Origin: Clostridiales bacterium
GTDB taxonomy: Bacteria > Bacillota > Clostridia > Oscillospirales > Oscillospiraceae
DNA length: 33,302 nucleotides
Assembly (NCBI GenBank): GCA_004551945.1
Contig: SFPN01000018.1
Span: 1 to 33,302 of the forward strand
Reading direction: 5' to 3'
Below the pieces are notes generated by a model. The model had not been told where the DNA came from. It saw only the letters and a program-made list of their open reading frames with translations, and did not search any database. The translations under genes were made by a program, and so were the position numbers. Positions 1-6,333 of the stretch are shown one piece after another. How positions within the stretch are numbered: position 1 is the first letter of the stretch; each line of letters opens with the position of its first letter.

Positions 1-153
1 CACCGCCACCCGCTGAGGCGCCTGCTCCACCGTCACCTTTCGTCCCAAATCATCCTCGAAGCAAAGAAGCTCACCCTGCGCCTCCCCTACAGCGGTGCCG
101 CTGCCGAAGCAGAGCAGCATTCCCAGCAGAAAGGCAATGATTCGTTTTTTCAT
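1..153 (-). CDS. ABC transporter substrate-binding protein (iron/cobalamin type), N-terminal part only
   Basis: Reading on the minus strand from ATG at 153 gives 51 codons that run off the window edge. The start is MKKRIIAFLLGMLLCFGSG, a lysine-rich n-region followed by a hydrophobic core, which is a secretion signal. It is followed by a segment containing DDLGRKVTVEQAPQRVAV, the typical opening of periplasmic-binding-type proteins that capture ferric siderophores, haem or cobalamin (a 'D-x-x-G-R-x-V-x-x-x-x-x-P-x-R-V' pattern). A GGAG ribosome site lies 8-9 bases before the ATG and a good promoter lies further upstream (187-214). The protein should be an extracytoplasmic lipoprotein-like or secreted receptor; no clear lipobox Cys is seen, although a Cys occurs at residue 15. 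The ligand cannot be told from this fragment, and permease/ATPase genes would lie beyond the edge. Confidence 0.75.
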   Translation of the reverse strand, partial: MKKRIIAFLLGMLLCFGSGTAVGEAQGELLCFEDDLGRKVTVEQAPQRVAV

Positions 154-186
154 ATGTCGCACTCCATGGAAAGATATTTCAGTACC

Positions 187-214
187 AGTTTATCGATTTT
201 TGCCAAAATGTCAA
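187..214 (-). promoter_or_regulatory. Sigma-A promoter for the substrate-binding protein gene
   Basis: On the minus strand TTGACA (209-214) is followed after 16 bases by TAAACT (187-192), about 30 bases before the ATG at 153. A 6-bp inverted repeat TGGGAA/TTCCCA lies just upstream near 228-243 and could be an operator, but nothing identifies the regulator. Confidence 0.65.
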
Positions 215-261
215 GCGCTTTGCCCCTGGGAACTCTTTCCCATTTCGATCCCCCGGCTATG

Positions 262-420
262 GGAGTTGAAATAAGAAAGAGATATGAGATAGAGGAATAC
301 TCCATTGCGGAAATCGCCTCTACCCTGCATTGCGGCCAAGGCACTGTGAAAAGTCAGCTGAGCAGAGGCCGCAAGCTCCTGAAATCAACACTTTTGGAGG
401 AATGGAACGATGACGAATAA
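262..420 (+). pseudogene. Truncated ECF sigma factor (region 4 only)
   Basis: The frame ending at 420 encodes a textbook sigma-70 region 4 helix-turn-helix: a segment reading YSIAEIASTLHCGQGTVKSQ followed by LSRGRKLLKSTLLEEW. Only about the last 50 residues are sigma-like. Region 2, which binds core polymerase and the -10 element, is absent. The frame runs upstream without sigma similarity into the promoter region of the neighbouring minus-strand gene, so the 5' half was probably deleted with a junction near 255-270. A frame from ATG 154 exists (88 codons), but its first 36 or so residues resemble nothing and overlap the -35/-10 of the divergent gene. Without region 2 it cannot act as a sigma factor, though it might still bind DNA or the anti-sigma partner. 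Its stop overlaps the next gene's start (ATG at 410), the usual coupled sigma/anti-sigma arrangement. Confidence 0.75.
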
Positions 421-997
421 GGAGAAATATCAGAGAGCTTTTTCTGTGCTCCATGCCTCCGGTGATTGTGTTATGGAGGTAAAATCTATGAACAGAGCAA
501 CGAAAAGATATATTCCGAGATTGGCGGTCGCTTGCATGGCGATTGTGATGCTGCTGGGGATGATGGCCGTCGCTTACGCCGCAGATATTGGCGGGATCCA
601 GCGGACCATTCAGATCTGGTTCCAGGGTGAACAGACGGATGCTGTGCTGGAGATTCAGGACGGAGAGTACACCCTTGGCTACCAGGATGCAGATGGAAAC
701 GCACAAAAAATACATGGCGGCGGAATCGCCATTGGACCGAACGGACAGGAGCGCTCGTTAACGGAAGAGGAGATTCTGGAGGAACTGAATATGCCGGAGG
801 TGGTATACGAGGACGATGGCTCTGTCTGGGTGTATTATCAGAGCCAGAAGATTGACATAAGCGACAAATTTGACGAAAACGGAGTTTGCTATGTCCTTCT
901 GAAGGATGTCAACGGCGATCGATATATGACGATCAAATATGACAACGGGTATGCAACCAGTTCTTACAAATATCCCAATCCGGATACCTTTAATTAA
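410..997 (+). CDS. Membrane-anchored anti-sigma-factor-like protein
   Basis: This 195-residue protein starts inside the last codons of the truncated sigma gene (11-base overlap), the arrangement of ECF sigma / anti-sigma pairs. Residues 1-35 are cytoplasmic and basic. Residues 36-57 form one transmembrane helix ending in AVAYAA. The remaining ~138 residues are predicted extracytoplasmic, starting ADIGGIQRTIQIW and rich in acidic and aromatic residues. The N-terminal pattern MTNKEKYQRAFSVLHAS is familiar from many clostridial proteins placed after ECF sigma factors. The family is thought to hold the sigma factor at the membrane, but the biochemical function of this subgroup is not established. 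Because its sigma partner here is decapitated, the gene is probably an orphan remnant of a signalling pair. No internal stop or frameshift is seen. Confidence 0.6.
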   Translation: MTNKEKYQRAFSVLHASGDCVMEVKSMNRATKRYIPRLAVACMAIVMLLGMMAVAYAADIGGIQRTIQIWFQGEQTDAVLEIQDGEYTLGYQDADGNAQKIHGGGIAIGPNGQERSLTEEEILEELNMPEVVYEDDGSVWVYYQSQKIDISDKFDENGVCYVLLKDVNGDRYMTIKYDNGYATSSYKYPNPDTFN

Positions 998-1033
998 CCA
1001 TAGTTTCCCATATCGTCAGTACGATTATTAAGC

Positions 1034-1070
1034 GGAGTAGCGCAGCGTAAGCGGCGCCACTCCAGTTTTT
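1034..1070 (+). terminator. Rho-independent terminator-like hairpin
   Basis: A 10-bp stem (GGAGTAGCGC against GCGCCACTCC, one A-C mismatch, 10-base loop at 1044-1053) is followed by AGTTTTT. It lies 36 bases after the anti-sigma-like gene and may end its transcript. Its T-run coincides with the stop codon of the IS3 fragment on the other strand. Confidence 0.55.
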
Positions 1071-1149
1071 AGCTGAATACGCTGGACTGGCCGGTTTGGG
1101 TATAAGAGATGTCTGTGACCCATTTGGAATTGGGCCTGGATGTGCGATA
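1069..1149 (-). pseudogene. IS3-family transposase (OrfB) fragment
   Basis: On the minus strand the frame reads ...SRPNSKWVTDISYTQTGQSS... and stops at 1069. The NSKWVTDISY block is the highly conserved start of the DDE catalytic core (rve integrase fold) of IS3-family OrfB transposases; its Asp is the first catalytic acid. Only about 25 codons survive, bounded by stops. No terminal inverted repeats or target duplication could be recognised. It shows that an insertion sequence once sat here and decayed. Confidence 0.65.
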
Positions 1150-1212
1150 TATTCATGAAGGATATTAAATCGGAAGAGGTTGAACTGCTTATTTATTCAG
1201 TTTTACGTTAAC

Positions 1213-1240
1213 TTTACAGTAAGATGATTGATGATATGAT
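1213..1240 (+). promoter_or_regulatory. Sigma-A promoter for the 163-residue membrane protein
   Basis: TTTACA (1213-1218), 16-base spacer, TATGAT (1235-1240), near consensus. The predicted transcript start near 1247 leaves a leader of about 125 bases before the ATG at 1373. Confidence 0.65.
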
Positions 1241-1286
1241 AGGAATGAATATATAATTGATTTATTAGGGCTCTTATCTAACAGTA

Positions 1287-1321
1287 TATCTGGGTATACC
1301 ACCAGATAAATTTTGCTTTTT
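1287..1321 (+). terminator. Leader hairpin with T-run, possible attenuator
   Basis: A perfect 7-bp stem TATCTGG/CCAGATA (1287-1293 with 1302-1308, loop GTATACCA) is followed by AATTTTGCTTTTT. It lies inside the leader between the promoter at 1213-1240 and the start codon at 1373, so it could attenuate the downstream gene. The stem is short and AT-rich, so termination would be weak. Confidence 0.35.
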
Positions 1322-1372
1322 GGGGGTGAAAAGCTCAAATGATAAATCGGGAATCATAGGAGGACATTCGAC

Positions 1373-1864
1373 ATGGAAAAGAAACCCTTTCGATATAGAA
1401 ATCGAATCATAGCAATAATATGGATTCTTGCGGTGGGAATTCCGCTCGTATTGTTTCTTCCCGAAATAATATTAAGTTCATTTGCGGGAAATATAATTGT
1501 ATCAATTGGTCTCGTATTTTTCCTTTGGCGAATTATTAATAAGCTTCCTGGTGTAAGTAAGGTTGGATATTACGGAAAGGAAAACGGAGTTACTCAAATA
1601 GAATATGCAGGAAAATCTTTGAGATTGAATCATGTAAATAGTATTTTCTTATCAGATAAGAGCACCATTTCACAGGGAGTGATTCTGCAAATTCAAAACA
1701 ACGGCAAAAAGATTAATTTCTTGTCAGCCCCTATGACGAAATCAGATAAAGTAGAAGATACTGATTTATACACTATCTTTGTTCAGATTTTATCTGAGAA
1801 TCAATCCTTAGTTCAGGAAAAAGATTTGCAGGGCGAACCTATAAAATATTGGTACAAATCATAA
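1373..1864 (+). CDS. Hypothetical two-helix membrane protein, AT-rich
   Basis: This is an intact 163-residue frame with AGGAGG 9 bases before ATG and its own promoter. A basic N-terminus (MEKKPFRYRNR) precedes two adjacent hydrophobic helices at about residues 11-30 and 34-53. A ~110-residue mixed alpha/beta cytoplasmic part follows, resembling a PH-like or 'photosystem-like' small domain only in a general way; I do not recognise the family. Codon use is conspicuously AT-rich (AAA, ATA, TTA, AAT) compared with the GC-rich genes from 2595 onward, so it is probably acquired DNA. Its neighbours are an IS3 scrap upstream and gene fragments downstream. No function can be assigned. Confidence 0.6.
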   Translation: MEKKPFRYRNRIIAIIWILAVGIPLVLFLPEIILSSFAGNIIVSIGLVFFLWRIINKLPGVSKVGYYGKENGVTQIEYAGKSLRLNHVNSIFLSDKSTISQGVILQIQNNGKKINFLSAPMTKSDKVEDTDLYTIFVQILSENQSLVQEKDLQGEPIKYWYKS

Positions 1865-2033
1865 TTTGTTTAGATATGTCAAAGACAACTTCCGGTTTGT
1901 AAGAAAGAATTTTTTCCATCAAATCACGAAAGTATGCGCCACTCATTAGGATTTCCGTTGTAATAAGTTTGATTTCATTTATTTTTTCAACTTGCCGGTT
2001 TGATTGCAAGAGGAGCTGACATAGGCGGTTTTA
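1839..2033 (-). pseudogene. Possible minus-strand gene fragment, unrecognised
   Basis: A stop-free minus-strand frame of about 64 codons reads like real protein: ...VEKINEIKLITTEILMSG followed by a segment with AYFRDLMEKILSYKPEVVF. There is no ATG before ILMSG and no ribosome site, and the frame ends at a TAG inside the 3' end of the plus-strand gene 1373-1864. Amphipathic helices are suggested. I do not recognise the family. It is AT-rich like its surroundings and probably a truncated remnant. Confidence 0.3.
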
Positions 2034-2143
2034 TTACGGGAATAATCGGACTTTTTTCTGCTATTCCGTTTTACGGGTTACAGTTTTTTATGGAATGGAC
2101 AGGACTGTATGCAGTTGCAACAGTATTGTCACTCATGAGGGGC
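1973..2143 (+). pseudogene. Fragment of a polytopic membrane protein
   Basis: A plus-strand frame opens after a TGA at 1970 and reads FQLAGLIARGADIGGF, then two hydrophobic stretches (FITGIIGLFSAIPFYGLQF and LYAVATVLSLM) of transmembrane character. From about 2143 base composition switches abruptly to GC-rich and the frame becomes arbitrary, running through a terminator and into the tRNA gene. The natural gene therefore lacks both ends. A TTG at 2000 has no ribosome site. The family is not recognised; a transporter fragment is likely. Confidence 0.4.
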
Positions 2144-2216
2144 TTTTTGTGGCCTGAGTGGCGGGATTTGACGGCGCTTCGGGCCTGCATGAGACCGTGG
2201 GTTCTGTTTGTGAAAC

Positions 2217-2251
2217 AAAAAAAGGAGTACTTGCATGAGAGCAAGTACTCC
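2217..2251 (-). terminator. Terminator of tRNA-Leu(UAG)
   Basis: On the minus strand a perfect 11-bp stem GGAGTACTTGC/GCAAGTACTCC with a 6-base loop is followed by TTTTTTTGTTT. It starts 4 bases after the CCA end of the tRNA. Confidence 0.9.
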
Positions 2252-2254
2252 TCC

Positions 2255-2339
2255 TGGTGCGCCTGAAGGGACTCGAACCCACACGCATTGCTGCACGAGA
2301 ACCTAAATCTCGCATGTCTACCAATTTCATCACAGGCGC
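2255..2339 (-). tRNA. tRNA-Leu (anticodon UAG)
   Basis: This is an 85-nt class II tRNA on the minus strand. The acceptor stem GCGCCTG pairs with CAGGCGC and CCA is encoded. The anticodon arm is CGAGA-TTTAGGT-TCTCG with anticodon TAG, and the long variable arm GCA-GCAA-TGC is typical of leucine tRNA. The T-arm GTGGG-TTCGAGT-CCCTT contains a T-T mismatch, which is unusual but probably tolerated. It should read CUN codons through U34. The promoter (2365-2393) and terminator (2217-2251) are both visible. The DNA beyond its 3' end is a patchwork of gene fragments, so this tRNA may have served as an integration site. Confidence 0.93.
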
Positions 2340-2364
2340 ATATGAACTTTCTCGATTGTTTTGT

Positions 2365-2393
2365 ATCTTACCAGCCTTTCCCGCAAAAGTCAA
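2365..2393 (-). promoter_or_regulatory. Promoter of tRNA-Leu(UAG)
   Basis: On the minus strand TTGACT (2388-2393), a 17-base spacer and TAAGAT (2365-2370). Transcription would start about 20 bases before the mature tRNA 5' end. Confidence 0.75.
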
Positions 2394-2436
2394 TTCATCT
2401 TCTTCCGCTCCTGGCGCATAAACGCAGAATATATAT

Positions 2437-2519
2437 CCGAATATTCCCCAAGAATATTCATTTTTGTGGAAAATAACCGGGGGATTTTCGGAATTATATC
2501 GAATGATTATACAGAATAC
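2437..2519 (+). promoter_or_regulatory. ArgR-like operator boxes upstream of argG
   Basis: Several sites resemble the half-palindromic ARG box (TGAATAATTATTCA type): CCGAATATTCCC at 2437-2448, AAGAATATTCATTT at 2450-2463 and CGAATGATTATACA at 2500-2513, the last differing from consensus at two positions. Further weak matches occur at 2425-2437 and 2513-2519. Tandem boxes spaced about one helical turn or a few turns apart are typical of ArgR/AhrC hexamer binding, which would repress the arginine operon when arginine is abundant. No argR gene is in the window. Confidence 0.55.
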
Positions 2520-2521
2520 TC

Positions 2522-2550
2522 TTGCAATTTCCGGCAAATGGTGGTATCCT
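2522..2550 (+). promoter_or_regulatory. Candidate argG operon promoter
   Basis: TTGCAA (2522-2527), 17-base spacer, TATCCT (2545-2550), 45 bases before the argG start. A second possible -10 (TATACA, 2508-2513) lies within the third ARG-like box and has only a poor -35. In either case the ARG-like boxes lie at or just upstream of the polymerase site, as expected for arginine repression. Confidence 0.5.
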
Positions 2551-2594
2551 TGCCTCAATAAGAAATCCAAGTAAATCTTTTGGAGGTAACTATC

Positions 2595-3824
2595 ATGTCT
2601 GAGATTAAAAAAGTTGTGCTCGCCTACTCCGGCGGTCTGGATACATCCATCATCATTCCCTGGCTGAAGGAAAACTACGATAACCCCGAAATCATCGCCG
2701 TCTCCGGCAACGTGGGTCAGGCCGACGAGCTGGAGGGTCTGGAGGAAAAGGCCCTGAAGACCGGCGCTTCCAAGCTGATCGTGGCTGACCTGGTGGACGA
2801 GATGTGCGACGACGTGATTGTCCCCGCCCTGAAGATGGACGCCAAGTACGAAAAGTATCTGCTGGGCACCGCCTTTGCCCGGCCCATCATCGGCAAGAAG
2901 CTGGCCGAGATCGCCCTGGCCGAAGGGGCCGACGCCATCGCCCACGGCTGCACCGGCAAGGGCAACGACCAGGTCCGGTTCGAGCTGGCCATCAAGCGGT
3001 TCGCCCCCGGCATGAAGATCATCGCCCCCTGGCGGGAGTGGGACATCAAGAGCCGGGACGAGGAGATCGACTACGCCGAGGCCCACAACGTGCCCCTGAA
3101 GATTTCCCGGGAAACCAACTACTCCAAGGACAAGAACCTGTGGCACCTGAGCCACGAGGGCCTGGACCTGGAGGACCCCTCCAACGAGCCCGACCTGGAC
3201 AAGCCCGGCTTCCTGGAACTGGGCATCTCCCCCTACAAGGCTCCCGACGCCCCCACCTACGTCACCCTGGACTTTGAGGCCGGCGTGCCCGTGGCCCTCA
3301 ACGGCGAGAAGATGAAGGTCTCCCAGATCATCGAAGGCCTGAACAAGGTGGGCGGCGAGAACGGCATCGGCATCCTGGACATCGTGGAAAACCGGCTGGT
3401 GGGCATGAAGGACCGGGGTGTGTACGAGACCCCCGGCGGCACCATCCTGTACTTTGCCCACGAGCAGCTGGAGATGATCACCGTGGACAAGGACACCCTC
3501 CACGCCAAGCAGAAGATGGCCGTGGACTTCGCCGACCTGATCTACAACGGCAAGTGGTTCTCCCCCCTGCGGGAGGCTATGAGCGCCTTTGCTGACAAGG
3601 CCAACGAGTTCGTCACCGGTACCGTGAAGCTGAAGCTGTACAAGGGCAACATCATCCCCGCCGGCATGACCTCCCCCTACTCCCTGTACTCCGAGGACAT
3701 CGCCACCTTCAACGAGTCCGCCTTTGACTACGACCAGAAGGACTCCGCCGGCTTCATCAATCTGTGGGGCCTGCCCGACACCGTTCAGGCGCTGCGGGCA
3801 AAGGGACTGCTGAACAAGAAATAA
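2595..3824 (+). CDS. argG: Argininosuccinate synthase
   Basis: This cytosolic enzyme joins citrulline and aspartate using ATP to make argininosuccinate, the penultimate step of arginine synthesis. The protein has 409 residues, close to the family norm of about 400. The N-type ATP pyrophosphatase P-loop AYSGGLDTS is at residues 10-18, and HGCTGKGNDQVRFE, a citrulline/ATP-binding signature, is near residue 115. The C-terminal half carries the expected YSLYSEDIATF segment. The start is ATG 2595 with TGGAGG 8 bases before it; an in-frame TTG at 2580 lies upstream of that ribosome site and is rejected. It is the first gene of argGHCJBDF and is followed by a 117-base gap containing two hairpins before argH. 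No key residue is missing. Confidence 0.97.
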   Translation: MSEIKKVVLAYSGGLDTSIIIPWLKENYDNPEIIAVSGNVGQADELEGLEEKALKTGASKLIVADLVDEMCDDVIVPALKMDAKYEKYLLGTAFARPIIGKKLAEIALAEGADAIAHGCTGKGNDQVRFELAIKRFAPGMKIIAPWREWDIKSRDEEIDYAEAHNVPLKISRETNYSKDKNLWHLSHEGLDLEDPSNEPDLDKPGFLELGISPYKAPDAPTYVTLDFEAGVPVALNGEKMKVSQIIEGLNKVGGENGIGILDIVENRLVGMKDRGVYETPGGTILYFAHEQLEMITVDKDTLHAKQKMAVDFADLIYNGKWFSPLREAMSAFADKANEFVTGTVKLKLYKGNIIPAGMTSPYSLYSEDIATFNESAFDYDQKDSAGFINLWGLPDTVQALRAKGLLNKK

Positions 3825-3839
3825 TTGCATTCCGTGATC

Positions 3840-3907
3840 CCACTTCTGCGGAAGTGGAACGCTGTGAGGTTTTGTGCGTCGGGCAGGAGCCGGATTTCCG
3901 CTCCTGC
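3840..3907 (+). other. Two intercistronic hairpins between argG and argH
   Basis: CCACTTC-TGCG-GAAGTGG (3840-3857) and GCAGGAGC-9 bases-GCTCCTGC (3883-3907) are perfect inverted repeats without a T-run. They are unlikely to terminate transcription and may be RNA processing or stability elements that separate argG from argH expression. Confidence 0.5.
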
Positions 3908-3941
3908 TCTGCGCTGTTTATAAGGAAAGGATGCAACGACT

Positions 3942-5327
3942 ATGAAACTATGGGCAGGACGGTTCCAGAAGGAGACCGACGACAAGGTCAACGACTTCAA
4001 TTCCTCCATTTCCTTTGACGCCCGCCTGTACAAGCAGGACATCACCGGCTCCATCGCCCACGCCACCATGCTGGGGGAGCAGGGCATCATCGCCAAAGAG
4101 GAAGCGGACAAGATCGTGGAGACCTTAAAGATCCTCCTGGCCGAAATTGAGGACGGCAAGGTGGAGTTTACCAAGGACAGCGAGGACATCCACATGAACA
4201 TGGAGGTGCTGCTCACCGAGCGCATCGGCGCCACCGGCAAACGGCTGCACACCGCCCGCAGCCGGAACGACCAGGTGGCCCTGGACTTCCGTCTGTTTGT
4301 GAAGGAAGAGATCCCGGTAATCGTGGGAATGCTGGTGGACCTGGAAAAGGCCCTCATCCGCCAGGCAGAGGCCAACCTGGACGCCATCATGCCTGGCTAC
4401 ACCCACCTGCAAAGAGCGCAGCCCATCACCTTTGCCCACGCCATGATGGCCTACGCCAACATGTTCCGCCGGGACATCACCCGGCTGGAGGACTGCCGGG
4501 ACCGGCTGGACGAGTCCCCCCTGGGCTCCGGGGCCCTGGCTACCTCCACCCACCCAGTGGACCGGTTCCGCACGGCGGAGCTGCTGGGCTTCTCCAAGCC
4601 CATGGACAACTCCCTGGACGGGGTCTCCGACCGGGACTTTGCCATTGAATTTCTCTCCGCCTGCTCCATTCTCATGATGCACCTGTCCCGGTTCTCCGAG
4701 GAGCTGATCCTCTGGTGCAGCTGGGAGTTTAAGTTCATTGAGCTGGACGACGCTTACGCCACCGGCTCCTCCATCATGCCCCAGAAGAAGAACCCCGACG
4801 TGGCCGAGCTGGTCCGGGGCAAGACCGGTCGGGTTTACGGCTCCCTCATCACCCTGCTTACGGTCATGAAGGGCATCCCCCTGGCCTACAACAAGGACAT
4901 GCAGGAGGACAAAGAGCCGGTGTTCGACACCATCGACACCGTGGAGCTGTGCCTGCCGGTCTTCACCGCCATGATCGACACCCTCACGGTGAACCGGGCC
5001 AACATGCGCAAGGCGGCCAACGGCGGCTTTATCTCCGCCACCGACTGCGCCGACTATCTGGCCAAGAAGGGCATGCCCTTCCGGGAGGCCTACGGCATCG
5101 TGGGCAAGCTGGTGGGCCACTGCGTGGACACCGGCCACAGCCTAGAGACCCTTCCCCTGGAGGAGTACCAGAAGGTCTCCCCCTACTTCCAGGAGGACGT
5201 GTACGAGGCCCTGTCTCTGGAGACCTGCGTCAACGGCCGGAAGGTCTACGGCGGTCCCGCCCCGGAGGCGGTGCTGAAACAGATCGAAAATCTGAAAGCC
5301 TTTGTCAAGGAGCGTGAGGAAGCATGA
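3942..5327 (+). CDS. argH: Argininosuccinate lyase
   Basis: This enzyme splits argininosuccinate into arginine and fumarate, the last step of the pathway, in the cytosol as a tetramer. It has 461 residues, typical for the family. The fumarase/aspartase-superfamily signature GSSIMPQKKNPD lies at residues 275-286 and includes the mobile-loop catalytic Ser. GYTHLQRAQP, with the conserved Thr-His pair, is at about 152-161, and TARSRNDQVALD is at about 104-115. An AAGGA ribosome site precedes ATG 3942. The stop overlaps the start of argC (ATGA), so the two are translationally coupled. Confidence 0.97.
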   Translation: MKLWAGRFQKETDDKVNDFNSSISFDARLYKQDITGSIAHATMLGEQGIIAKEEADKIVETLKILLAEIEDGKVEFTKDSEDIHMNMEVLLTERIGATGKRLHTARSRNDQVALDFRLFVKEEIPVIVGMLVDLEKALIRQAEANLDAIMPGYTHLQRAQPITFAHAMMAYANMFRRDITRLEDCRDRLDESPLGSGALATSTHPVDRFRTAELLGFSKPMDNSLDGVSDRDFAIEFLSACSILMMHLSRFSEELILWCSWEFKFIELDDAYATGSSIMPQKKNPDVAELVRGKTGRVYGSLITLLTVMKGIPLAYNKDMQEDKEPVFDTIDTVELCLPVFTAMIDTLTVNRANMRKAANGGFISATDCADYLAKKGMPFREAYGIVGKLVGHCVDTGHSLETLPLEEYQKVSPYFQEDVYEALSLETCVNGRKVYGGPAPEAVLKQIENLKAFVKEREEA

Positions 5328-6259
5328 AGCCTGTGGTCTTTATTGATGGACGGGAGGGCACCACCGGTTTGCAGATTTACGACCGGCTGACCCCCCGGAC
5401 GGACATTGAGCTGCTGCTCATTGACGAGGAAAAGCGCAAGGACCCTGCTGAGCGGAAAAAGTGCCTGAACGCCGCCGACCTGGTGTTCCTGTGCCTGCCG
5501 GACGACGCGGCCCGGGAAGCCGTTGCCATGATCGAAAACCCCAACACCCGGGTGATCGACGCCTCCACCGCCCACCGCACCGCTCCCGGCTGGGACTACG
5601 GTTTTCCCGAGCTCTCCCCCCGGCACCGGGAAGCGATTATCAAGTCTAAACGGGTGGCAAACCCCGGCTGCCACGCCTCCGGGTTTATTTCCGCGGTGTA
5701 TCCCCTGGTGCAGCTGGGCTTTCTCCCGGCGGACTATCCCCTGTGTGCCTACTCCCTCACCGGATACTCCGGCGGAGGCAAGAAGCTCATCGCCGAGTAC
5801 CAGGACCCCAACCGGGACCCCCGGCACAGCTCCGCCCGGATCTACGGCACCAATTTGCAGCACAAGCACCTGCCGGAAATGGTCCACGTCTGCGGCCTGA
5901 CGGCCCCCCCGGTGTTCCACCCCATTCTGGGGGACTACATTCAGGGCATGGCCACCACCATCCTGCTGCACAACAACACCATCCCCGGCTGCCCCACCGC
6001 CTACAACATTTATAATATTCTGGATTCCTATTACGAGGGACAGACCTTTGTTTCCGTGGCTCCCTTCGGCGGGGAGGAGCCGGTGATTTACTCCGATACC
6101 CTGGTGGGAACCAACCAGCTGCAGCTCATCGTCTGCGGCCACGAGGAGCAGACCACCATCACCGCCCTCTTTGACAACCTGGGCAAAGGCGCCTCCGGCG
6201 CGGCGGTGCAGAACATGAACCTGATGCTGGGCTTTGACGAGACGGCAGGGCTTTTATAA
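5324..6259 (+). CDS. argC: N-acetyl-gamma-glutamyl-phosphate reductase (short, type 2)
   Basis: This NADPH-dependent enzyme reduces N-acetylglutamyl phosphate to the semialdehyde. The 311-residue length and the layout match the shorter type 2 ArgC class rather than the ~345-residue type 1 proteins. The N-terminal Rossmann region starts VVFIDGREGTTGLQIYDRL. The catalytic Cys is C116 within ANPGCHASGF, and VIDASTAHR is at about 77-85. It starts at ATG 5324, overlapping the argH stop by four bases. A perfect 12-bp hairpin (6284-6310) separates it from argJ. No defects are seen. Confidence 0.95.
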   Translation: MKPVVFIDGREGTTGLQIYDRLTPRTDIELLLIDEEKRKDPAERKKCLNAADLVFLCLPDDAAREAVAMIENPNTRVIDASTAHRTAPGWDYGFPELSPRHREAIIKSKRVANPGCHASGFISAVYPLVQLGFLPADYPLCAYSLTGYSGGGKKLIAEYQDPNRDPRHSSARIYGTNLQHKHLPEMVHVCGLTAPPVFHPILGDYIQGMATTILLHNNTIPGCPTAYNIYNILDSYYEGQTFVSVAPFGGEEPVIYSDTLVGTNQLQLIVCGHEEQTTITALFDNLGKGASGAAVQNMNLMLGFDETAGLL

Positions 6260-6283
6260 CGCACCTGTATCATCACCCACACC

Positions 6284-6310
6284 CTTGGCTCTCCCAGAGG
6301 GAGAGCCAAG
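6284..6310. repeat. Perfect 12-bp inverted repeat between argC and argJ
   Basis: CTTGGCTCTCCC and GGGAGAGCCAAG flank a 3-base loop. There is no T-run, so it is not a classical terminator. The sequence style (GGCTCTCCC...GGGAGAGCC) is that of short palindromic elements often seen between genes in Oscillospiraceae. Confidence 0.7.
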
Positions 6311-6333
6311 TTTACAACAAGGAGGATACCTAT

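Larger units (their letters stand above)
998..1372. other. Gene-free stretch with a terminator, an IS3 scrap and the next gene's leader
   Basis: These 375 bases hold a terminator-like hairpin (1034-1070), a minus-strand IS3-family transposase fragment (about 1069-1149), a strong promoter (1213-1240) and a roughly 125-base leader containing a second hairpin (1287-1321). No intact gene is present. Confidence 0.7.

Noticed and set aside
2255..2339. tRNA-Leu(UAG) as a pseudogene because of its T-arm mismatch
   Set aside because: The promoter, terminator, encoded CCA, anticodon arm and variable arm are all intact; one mismatch in the T-stem is not enough to call it dead.
2133..3830. Long minus-strand open frame opposite argG (565 codons)
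   Set aside because: It is composed of low-complexity V/G/H/L-rich translation, the mirror of GC-biased codons in argG, with no ribosome site, and it runs through the tRNA gene.
3840..3907. Hairpins between argG and argH as a terminator
   Set aside because: Neither stem is followed by a T-run, and the downstream genes need the shared upstream promoter.
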